Origin: an uncultured Prevotella sp.
Lineage (GTDB): Bacteria; Bacteroidota; Bacteroidia; Bacteroidales; Bacteroidaceae
Assembly: GCA_900314935.1 (NCBI GenBank)
Contig: OMXE01000007.1
Location: forward strand, 124,001 to 188,000
Reading direction: 5' to 3'
DNA: 64,000 nucleotides
In this document: positions 58,148-64,000 of the stretch, in pieces
Layout of the letters: each line of letters begins with the position of its first letter
Position numbering within the stretch: the stretch's first letter is position 1
Notes under the pieces: model-generated
What the model was told of the DNA's origin: nothing
The model's input: only the letters and a program-made list of their open reading frames with translations
Database searches by the model: none
Position numbers and translations under genes: made by a program

Positions 58148-59248
58148 ATGGCATTAAAATGTGGTATTGTAGGATTGCCCAATGTGGGTAAATCCACTTT
58201 GTTCAACTGTCTGAGCAGTGCCAAGGCACAGGCAGCCAATTTCCCTTTCTGTACAATTGAACCTAATGTGGGTGTGATTACCGTTCCTGATGAACGTCTC
58301 ACCAAACTGGCAGAACTGGTTCATCCGGGACGCATCGTTCCCGCCACCTGCGAGATTGTAGATATAGCGGGTCTGGTAAAAGGTGCTTCCAAGGGCGAAG
58401 GACTGGGAAACAAGTTCCTGGGAAACATCCGTGAGACCGATGCGATTATCCATGTACTGCGCTGTTTCGAGGATGATAATATCACCCATGTGGATGGTAC
58501 TATCGATCCCATCCGCGACAAGGAAATCATTGATACAGAGTTGCAATTGAAGGACCTCGAGACCATTGAGAGCCGTCTGGCCAAGACCGAGAAGGCTGCT
58601 GCCGCCGGTAATAAGGAGGCCAAAATAGAAGCAACGGTATTGAAGGCATACAAAGACGTGCTGGAACAGGGAAAGAATGCCCGTATCGTGGAGTTCGACA
58701 CCAAGGATGAGCAAGACTGCGCCAAAAACCTCTTCCTGCTCACTGCCAAGCCTGTGCTGTATGTTTGCAATGTCAGTGAGGCAGAGGCCAAGAGCGGTAA
58801 TGACTTCACCAAGAAGGTAGAGGCTTTAGCCAAGGAAGAGGGTGCCGAAGCCATGATTATTGCTGCCAAGACCGAAGAGGATATTGCTGAGCTCGAGAGC
58901 TATGAAGACAAGCAGATGTTCCTCGAAGAGCTTGGTTTGGAGGAGAGTGGTGTGAACCGTTTGATCAAGAAAGCCTATGCCCTGCTCAACCTCGAGACCT
59001 TCATCACTGCCGGTGAGATGGAAGTAAAGGCCTGGACCTACAAGAAAGGCTGGAAGGCTCCGCAGTGTGCCGGTGTGATCCATACCGATTTCGAAAAAGG
59101 CTTTATCCGCGCAGAGGTAATCAAGTACGACGACTATATCCAGTATGGCTCAGAAGCCGCAGTCCGCGAGGCCGGTAAGATGGGCATTGAAGGTAAGGAC
59201 TATGTCGTTCAAGATGGTGATATCATGCATTTCCGCTTTAATGTCTAA
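58148..59248 (+). CDS. ychF: Redox-regulated ATPase/GTPase YchF (Obg family)
   Basis: 366 residues. P-loop [20 protein letters not shown], switch region [30 protein letters not shown], and [15 protein letters not shown] in place of NKxD, the replacement linked to ATP preference in this family (NxxE). A coiled-coil insertion (about 130-175, [21 protein letters not shown]) and a C-terminal TGS domain (about 280-364) are present. Ribosome-associated; its role is in translation and stress. Confidence 0.96.
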   Translation: MALKCGIVGLPNVGKSTLFNCLSSAKAQAANFPFCTIEPNVGVITVPDERLTKLAELVHPGRIVPATCEIVDIAGLVKGASKGEGLGNKFLGNIRETDAIIHVLRCFEDDNITHVDGTIDPIRDKEIIDTELQLKDLETIESRLAKTEKAAAAGNKEAKIEATVLKAYKDVLEQGKNARIVEFDTKDEQDCAKNLFLLTAKPVLYVCNVSEAEAKSGNDFTKKVEALAKEEGAEAMIIAAKTEEDIAELESYEDKQMFLEELGLEESGVNRLIKKAYALLNLETFITAGEMEVKAWTYKKGWKAPQCAGVIHTDFEKGFIRAEVIKYDDYIQYGSEAAVREAGKMGIEGKDYVVQDGDIMHFRFNV

Positions 59249-59250
59249 CC

Positions 59251-59295
59251 CCCATAAACCCCATTAAGCCTATTATGCCTATCATGCCCATCTCA
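59251..59295 (+). repeat. 9-bp tandem repeat covering the lgt start
   Basis: CCCATAAAC, CCCATTAAG, CCTATTATG, CCTATCATG, CCCATCTCA: five 9-mers of the form CCYATNANG, beginning 3 bp after the ychF stop. Both candidate start codons of lgt (59275 and 59284) lie in it, in frame with the period. Confidence 0.7.
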
Positions 59296-60195
59296 TCATT
59301 CATCCACTGGAACCCATCATTAACCCTCGGTCCTTTCCGCTGGTACTCCCTGTGCTGGCTCATTGGTTTGGGGTTAGCCTATTTCATTGTACGAAAGCTG
59401 TTCTATGAACAGAATATAGCAGAACGTACGATTGTCAATGCAAAAGGAAAAAAGGAAAAGGAGAACGTCTTCGACCCCTTGTTCATCTATTGCTTCCTGG
59501 GTATTCTGATTGGCGCACGCTTGGGGCACTGTCTGTTCTATCAGCCCGATTATTTCCTCACTTCCGGCAAGCACCTCGTGGAGATGTTCCTGCCCATACA
59601 TTTTGTAGATGGCAACGCACAATACGCCACCAACTGGCTATATAAACTAACTAATGGAAGTGCTGCTTTCACGGGCTTTGAAGGACTGGCCTCTCACGGC
59701 GGCACACTCGGCTTGATCATTGCTCTGATTCTCTATGTTCGCTGGTCGAAACTGAAGGTATGGACCGTTCTTGACAATATCGCCATTGCCACGGGTACCA
59801 CCGCCTGTTTCATCCGCTTGGGCAACCTGATGAACTCTGAGATTATCGGTAAGGTAACCGATGTGCCCTGGGCATTTATCTTTGAGCGTGTGGACATGTT
59901 TCCAAGGCATCCCGGACAGCTTTACGAGGCCATTGCCTACGCCGTCCTTTTCTTCATCATGTGGGCTATCTACAAACGAAGTAAGAAGACCGGTAAGCCA
60001 CAGGTGGGAACGGGTTGGTATTTCGGATTCTGTCTTACCTATATCTTCACCTTCCGCTTCTTCATTGAATACACCAAGGATGTGCAGGAAGCTTTCGAGG
60101 AAGGGATGATGTTCAATATGGGACAACTGCTTTCCATCCCCTTCATCATCATCGGTATCTGGTGCATGATCAGGTCAGGAAAGAAAGAGTTTTAA
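59275..60195 (+). CDS. lgt: Prolipoprotein diacylglyceryl transferase
   Basis: 306 residues, about seven transmembrane helices. Conserved Lgt features: [21 protein letters not shown] (with the essential Arg), [10 protein letters not shown] (H-GG-G) and [21 protein letters not shown] (the Lgt signature with R-x-G-N-x-x-N). Transfers diacylglycerol from phosphatidylglycerol to prolipoprotein cysteines. The start is uncertain: ATG 59275 or 59284, both inside a 9-bp tandem repeat; the repeat adds Pro-Ile-Met to the N-terminus. A middle insertion near 100-130 ([22 protein letters not shown]) resembles other Bacteroidetes Lgt proteins. Confidence 0.95.
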   Translation: MPIMPISSFIHWNPSLTLGPFRWYSLCWLIGLGLAYFIVRKLFYEQNIAERTIVNAKGKKEKENVFDPLFIYCFLGILIGARLGHCLFYQPDYFLTSGKHLVEMFLPIHFVDGNAQYATNWLYKLTNGSAAFTGFEGLASHGGTLGLIIALILYVRWSKLKVWTVLDNIAIATGTTACFIRLGNLMNSEIIGKVTDVPWAFIFERVDMFPRHPGQLYEAIAYAVLFFIMWAIYKRSKKTGKPQVGTGWYFGFCLTYIFTFRFFIEYTKDVQEAFEEGMMFNMGQLLSIPFIIIGIWCMIRSGKKEF

Positions 60196-60210
60196 TATTA
60201 GAAACAAAGT

Positions 60211-60271
60211 GTTCCCATGTTGGGAACAAAATATTCCCACGTTGGGAACAAAACATTCCCAAGGTGGGAAT
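60211..60271. repeat. Three 17-bp palindromes at 22-bp period between lgt and mutS
   Basis: GTTCCCATGTTGGGAAC (60211), ATTCCCACGTTGGGAAC (60233), ATTCCCAAGGTGGGAAT (60255). Arms are the same as at 39993-40053, central bases differ (TGT, CGT, AGG), spacers are A-rich AAAAT/AAAAC. It occupies the whole convergent gap and its last base overlaps the mutS stop codon; here it could serve as a terminator. Confidence 0.9.
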
Positions 60272-62898
60272 TATTTTCCACTTACAATTCGCTTGATGTC
60301 GTTGAGCTTATTAAGGGCTTCAAGAGGCGTTAGGTTATTCACATCCAAGCCCAGGATCTCGTCACGAACCTGACAGAGCACTGGGTCGTCGAGCTGGAAG
60401 AACGAGAGCTGCATACCGTCACGACTCTTGTTCAAGGCCTCAGCCGAGGGTTTTCCTACGCTCCCTACCCCACTGTTATCATTCTCCAACTGACTCAGAA
60501 TGACGTTTGCCCGTTTCACAATACTCTTGGGCATTCCCGCAATCTGCGCCACATGAATACCGAACGAGTGTTCAGAGCCGCCGCGCATCAGCTTACGCAG
60601 GAAAATCACCTGGTTGTCCACCTCCTTCACACTCACATTATAGTTCTTGATCCGCGAGAAGTTCTTCTCCATTTCGTTCAGCTCATGGTAGTGCGTGGCA
60701 AACAATGTACGGGCCTGCGCTTTGGGATGTTCATGCAGATACTCCACGATGGCCCAGGCAATACTGATACCATCGTAAGTGGAAGTACCTCTTCCCAGCT
60801 CATCGAAGAGCACCAACGACTTCGGCGTAACGTTGTTCAAGATGTTCGAAGCCTCGGTCATCTCTACCATAAACGTAGATTCTCCCAACGAAATGTTATC
60901 CGAGGCCCCTACCCTTGTGAATATCTTGTCAACCAGACCGATTCTCGCGCTTTCTGCCGGCACGAAGCAACCAATCTGGGCCAACAGTACAATCAAGGCC
61001 GTTTGACGCAACAGCGCCGATTTACCAGCCATATTCGGACCGGTAATGATCATGATCTGTTGCTTCTGTGTATCAAGGTAGATATCATTAGGCACATACC
61101 GCTCACCTAAGGGCAGCTCAGTTTCAATCACAGGGTGCCTACCCTGCTTGATGTCTATCACATCCGTATCATCCATCACCGGACGGATATATCCGTTCTC
61201 TTCAGCCACCTTGGCATAGCTCAGCAGACAGTCGAGTTGGGCAATCAGACTGGCATTTACCTGGATGGCAGGTATAAATTCCTGCATGGCCATAACCAGT
61301 TCGTTGAACAAGCGTGTTTCCAACGAAAGGATCTTATCTTCGGCTCCCAGAATCTTCTCTTCGTATTCCTTCAGTTCCTGCGTGATATAACGCTCCGCCT
61401 GAGCTAAGGTCTGCTTACGAATCCAATCAGCCGGCACCTTGTCCTTATACGTGTTTCGCACCTCCAGATAATAGCCAAACACATTGTTATAGCCAATCTT
61501 CAGCGAGGCAATACCCGTCAGCTCGGTCTCACGCTCCTGTATCTTCAGCAGGTAGTCCTTTCCGCTATAGGCAATACGGCGCAGCTCATCCAGCTCATCA
61601 CTCACACCATCCTTGATCACCCCACCCTTGTTCACCAGTTGTGGAGGGTCGTTCTGTAACTCATGATCAATACGATGCACCAAAGCATCGCAAAGATTCA
61701 GCTGTTCGCCAAACCTGTTCAGCTCCTGGTTATCCGCCATGTTACACGCCGCTTTCACAGGCTGCAATGCCTGTAAGGCCACCTTCAGCGCCACCACTTC
61801 ACGAGGTGAAACCCTTCCTACTGCCGCCTTGGAGATGATTCTCTCCAGGTCGCCAATACGATGGAACTGCTCATCCACCAGCTCCTTGAATTCCGGATGA
61901 CGGAAGAAATACTCCACCACATCCAGACGCTTATTGATTCGGCCCACCTCTTTCAAGGGGAATACCATCCATCGTTTCAGCATTCGAGCCCCCATGGGCG
62001 ACACCGTCTTGTCGATCACATCCAACAGCGACTTCCCGTCCTCCTGCATCGGATACACCAGCTCAAGAGAACGGACTGTGAACTTATCCAGTCGGACATA
62101 CCGTTCCTCCTCAATACGAGAGAGTGTGGTGATATGACCGATACTCGTATGCAGCGTTACCTCCAGATACTGAAGGATTGCTCCGCTGGCAATAATACCG
62201 TTATGCAGATGATCTACGCCGAATCCCTTCAGGTTCTTCACCTGGAAATGCTTCAGCAGTTTCTGTTTGGCCGTCTGGTCGGTAAACACCCAGTCGTCCA
62301 ACTCAAAGGTAAAGAACTTCGTTCCGAAATAGCGTTCAAAGTCGTGCTTACGCGTTCTGTCAAACAGAATCTCCTTAGGTTGGAAGTTCCCCAACAGTTT
62401 TTCCACATAGTCGTAAGTGCCCTCACCTGTCAGGAACTCACCAGTGGAAATATCCAAGAAAGCCACACCACAAGCCGACTTACCGAAATGAACGGCTGCC
62501 AAGAAGTTATTCTCCTTGTAGTTCAGTACGTTATCGCTCATGGCCACACCCGGAGTAACCAGTTCTGTGATACCCCTCTTCACCAGTTTCTTGGTGAGTT
62601 TAGGATCTTCCAACTGGTCACAGATAGCCACTCGCTTACCTGCTCTGATCAGTTTCGGCAGATAGGTGTCGAGGGCATGATGAGGGAAACCGGCCATCTC
62701 ATCCCCTTTGGCTCCCGCTCCATTGTTACGGTGTGTCAAGGTGATACCCAAGATTCCTGCTGCGATAACGGCATCATCGCAGTAGGTTTCGTAGAAGTCA
62801 CCGCAACGAAACAGCAGCAAAGCATCAGGATGCTTCGCCTTCAAGTCGAAGAACTGTTTCATCATCGGAGTGAGTTCCTTGCTCCCTTTATTGGCCAT
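60271..62898 (-). CDS. mutS: DNA mismatch repair protein MutS
   Basis: 875 residues. The mismatch-contacting Phe-x-Glu is in [13 protein letters not shown] near residue 30; the ATPase domain has Walker [18 protein letters not shown], Walker [17 protein letters not shown] and [10 protein letters not shown]. The lever and clamp regions are of normal length and the C-terminal HhH-like end ([18 protein letters not shown]) is present, so this is MutS1 rather than MutS2. Transcribed from its own promoter at 62925-62955. Confidence 0.97.
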   Translation of the reverse strand: MANKGSKELTPMMKQFFDLKAKHPDALLLFRCGDFYETYCDDAVIAAGILGITLTHRNNGAGAKGDEMAGFPHHALDTYLPKLIRAGKRVAICDQLEDPKLTKKLVKRGITELVTPGVAMSDNVLNYKENNFLAAVHFGKSACGVAFLDISTGEFLTGEGTYDYVEKLLGNFQPKEILFDRTRKHDFERYFGTKFFTFELDDWVFTDQTAKQKLLKHFQVKNLKGFGVDHLHNGIIASGAILQYLEVTLHTSIGHITTLSRIEEERYVRLDKFTVRSLELVYPMQEDGKSLLDVIDKTVSPMGARMLKRWMVFPLKEVGRINKRLDVVEYFFRHPEFKELVDEQFHRIGDLERIISKAAVGRVSPREVVALKVALQALQPVKAACNMADNQELNRFGEQLNLCDALVHRIDHELQNDPPQLVNKGGVIKDGVSDELDELRRIAYSGKDYLLKIQERETELTGIASLKIGYNNVFGYYLEVRNTYKDKVPADWIRKQTLAQAERYITQELKEYEEKILGAEDKILSLETRLFNELVMAMQEFIPAIQVNASLIAQLDCLLSYAKVAEENGYIRPVMDDTDVIDIKQGRHPVIETELPLGERYVPNDIYLDTQKQQIMIITGPNMAGKSALLRQTALIVLLAQIGCFVPAESARIGLVDKIFTRVGASDNISLGESTFMVEMTEASNILNNVTPKSLVLFDELGRGTSTYDGISIAWAIVEYLHEHPKAQARTLFATHYHELNEMEKNFSRIKNYNVSVKEVDNQVIFLRKLMRGGSEHSFGIHVAQIAGMPKSIVKRANVILSQLENDNSGVGSVGKPSAEALNKSRDGMQLSFFQLDDPVLCQVRDEILGLDVNNLTPLEALNKLNDIKRIVSGK

Positions 62899-62924
62899 CT
62901 TTTGTCTTTCTGTTATTTGACTGA

Positions 62925-62955
62925 CAAAAATACGAAGATTTTCCGAACTGACAAA
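62925..62955 (-). promoter_or_regulatory. Promoter of mutS
   Basis: Minus-strand TTTG (62955-62952), 19 bp, TATTTTTG (62932-62925), 26 bp upstream of the ATG. Exact spacing. Confidence 0.68.
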
Positions 62956-62973
62956 ATGATTGTGCTTTTTTCC

Positions 62974-63013
62974 GAAAAAAACACTCCCTGCGGACTGTCG
63001 AATCCGCAGGGAG
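62974..63013 (-). terminator. Rho-independent terminator of the secreted-protein gene upstream of mutS
   Basis: Stem CTCCCTGCGGA/TCCGCAGGGAG (62984-62994 with 63003-63013), 8-nt loop, followed on the minus strand by GTGTTTTTTTC. It separates the upstream gene from the mutS promoter. Confidence 0.88.
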
Positions 63014-63045
63014 CATCATGGTTCTTTAGTAGGGTAGAGTAGGGG

Positions 63046-64000
63046 TTACTTTACCACGAATTTTCTACCGTTCTGGATATAGATACCCTTTGTAGCCTTC
63101 TCTACTTGCTGACCGGCAAGGTTGTAGATAGCACCGTTTGCCTTGCTGATCTTCACGTTCTGGATGCCGGTAGCCTTTTCTACCTTGATCAGATAGCCAC
63201 TAACAAGCTCTGGTGTCTCACCATACTTCTGGAGTTTACCCTGGAATATAACCAAGTCACCTTCAGAGAAGAGGTTTAGTGTTTCTTCGGTGAAGTCTGC
63301 GTTATCATAACTCTTTCCACGGAAGATGGTCAGTGTAGGAGTACCTCCTGCCTCATCAGCAATTTCCAAATTCACGTTACCATACAAAACTCCATCCTTG
63401 CGTTGGTAATCAGGAGTACCAACAACATAGCCTGACACGATGTATTCCTTTTCGGTCTTCTCCTTGTCGGCTAAGCCACTAACGATTTCCAATGCCTTAG
63501 CTACATCTATCTCTTCGAGGGCAGAGGATTCGTCATCAAAAGGACCGTTTCCACTAATCCTCTTATAATATACTTCTCCTAGAAGTAATACCCCATCCTT
63601 ATAAGTAATAGGTATTGTTATGGTCTGTCCGACTTCCGATGGATCACTTGATTTAATAATTGTCTGGGTGAATGTTCCAGAGCTACCATCAAGCATATAT
63701 GAGTATTGGATGGAAGAATAATGGGAATCTACTTTTCCTTGAGTTACCGTCCACCAATCTGCCGTATTATTCGAATAGAACTTGAGATGCATGACTTCAT
63801 TATCTGTGGCATCATTCTTTAATGTACCATCAGACGTACACTCCATCCATTCCGCTATTGCAGACACTTCGGAACCTTCGCTCACTTTGATCAGATAGCC
63901 ACTGACCAATTCTGGGGTTACCACGCCGTCCTTAACGTACTTCTGAAGCTTACCCTGGAAGACAACCTTATCACCTACCTTGAACTGATTGATGGTTTCT
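63046..64000 (-). CDS. Secreted multi-domain protein with repeated OB-fold-like (DUF6359-like) modules and sorting sequence; N-terminus outside window
   Basis: The frame is open to the window edge, so the gene starts beyond 64000; 317 residues plus stop are visible. The segment ETINQFKVGDKVVFQGKLQKY followed by TPELVSGYLIKV at the start is repeated about 230 residues later (ETLNLFSEGDLVIFQGKLQKYG, TPELVSGYLIKV), showing tandem OB-like modules of a type common in Prevotella secreted proteins (compare DUF6359: EYIVSGYVVGTPDYQR). Between the two lies a different beta-rich region (about 30-135). The end AIYNLAGQQVEKATKGIYIQ is a sorting sequence like those of the xylanase and the 836-residue protein. 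Enzymatic role unknown; the ATG at 63924 is internal. Confidence 0.8.
   Translation of the reverse strand, partial: ETINQFKVGDKVVFQGKLQKYVKDGVVTPELVSGYLIKVSEGSEVSAIAEWMECTSDGTLKNDATDNEVMHLKFYSNNTADWWTVTQGKVDSHYSSIQYSYMLDGSSGTFTQTIIKSSDPSEVGQTITIPITYKDGVLLLGEVYYKRISGNGPFDDESSALEEIDVAKALEIVSGLADKEKTEKEYIVSGYVVGTPDYQRKDGVLYGNVNLEIADEAGGTPTLTIFRGKSYDNADFTEETLNLFSEGDLVIFQGKLQKYGETPELVSGYLIKVEKATGIQNVKISKANGAIYNLAGQQVEKATKGIYIQNGRKFVVK

Noticed and set aside
61861..63042. A 393-codon open frame on the plus strand opposite mutS
   Set aside because: It is entirely antisense to a well-supported mutS gene, its protein has no recognisable motif, and it crosses the mutS promoter and a terminator hairpin.

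Overview
The window looks like a chromosomal segment of a Bacteroidales bacterium, most likely a Prevotella-type (rumen or gut) species. Evidence: many genes are preceded by the Bacteroidetes promoter form TTTG-N19/20-TAnnTTTG rather than -35/-10 boxes; three secreted proteins end in the Bacteroidales C-terminal sorting sequence (Y-[DN]-L-x-G-[RQ]-[KQ]-V ... KGIYI-x-NG+K); and the gene content (succinate:CoA transferase, three-subunit fumarate reductase/succinate dehydrogenase, xylanase with CBMs, GH97, GH30) is that of a saccharolytic, succinate-handling anaerobe. No rRNA, tRNA, CRISPR array, prophage or insertion sequence was seen.

Layout. 1-6.2 kb (+): end of a DUF2851 gene, thioesterase, dprA, dusB, a TerC-family membrane protein and an LtaS-like phosphotransferase. 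6.3-12.4 kb (-): a probable cell-envelope operon (miaB, MsbA-like ABC exporter, LpxL/HtrB-like acyltransferase, WaaP-like sugar kinase, glycosyltransferase). 12.4-12.9 kb: repeat-rich non-coding DNA. 12.9-17.7 kb (-): small acidic ORF, 836-residue secreted protein, PAP2 membrane protein, NAD-dependent epimerase; then divergent rnr and convergent cysS. 21.7-24 kb (-): an ECF sigma factor operon with a membrane-anchored putative anti-sigma, a small secreted protein and an outer-membrane-type protein. 24-30 kb (+): succinate CoA transferase, then xylanase-DUF3237-oxidoreductase. 30-40 kb (-): ldcA-like, SH3, dcp and GH97 operon, then a GH30-DUF1593 fusion with a uracil-DNA-glycosylase-like gene. 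40-46.4 kb: two EamA transporters, murQ (+) and the sdhCAB operon (-). 46.6-53 kb (+): mnmG, apt, uvrC, dtd, mazG-like, deoC. 53-64 kb: polyprenyl synthase, polA, bcp, pgeF, ychF, lgt, mutS and the end of another sorted secreted protein.

The most unusual content is non-genic. (1) A GC-rich palindromic element with G-rich arms lies in frame inside dusB, covers the 3' end of the acyltransferase gene, and appears in shortened form in rnr and possibly miaB, reminiscent of the Rickettsia palindromic elements that add peptides to proteins. (2) Palindromes at an exact 22-bp period occur at four loci with different sequences. (3) 7- or 9-bp tandem repeats sit on stop or start codons of many genes. 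(4) A 38-bp near-perfect inverted repeat spans about 200 bp at 12.7 kb. (5) Two perfect 16-bp parS centromere sites flank apt just downstream of mnmG, where gene orientation flips, suggesting proximity to the replication origin.
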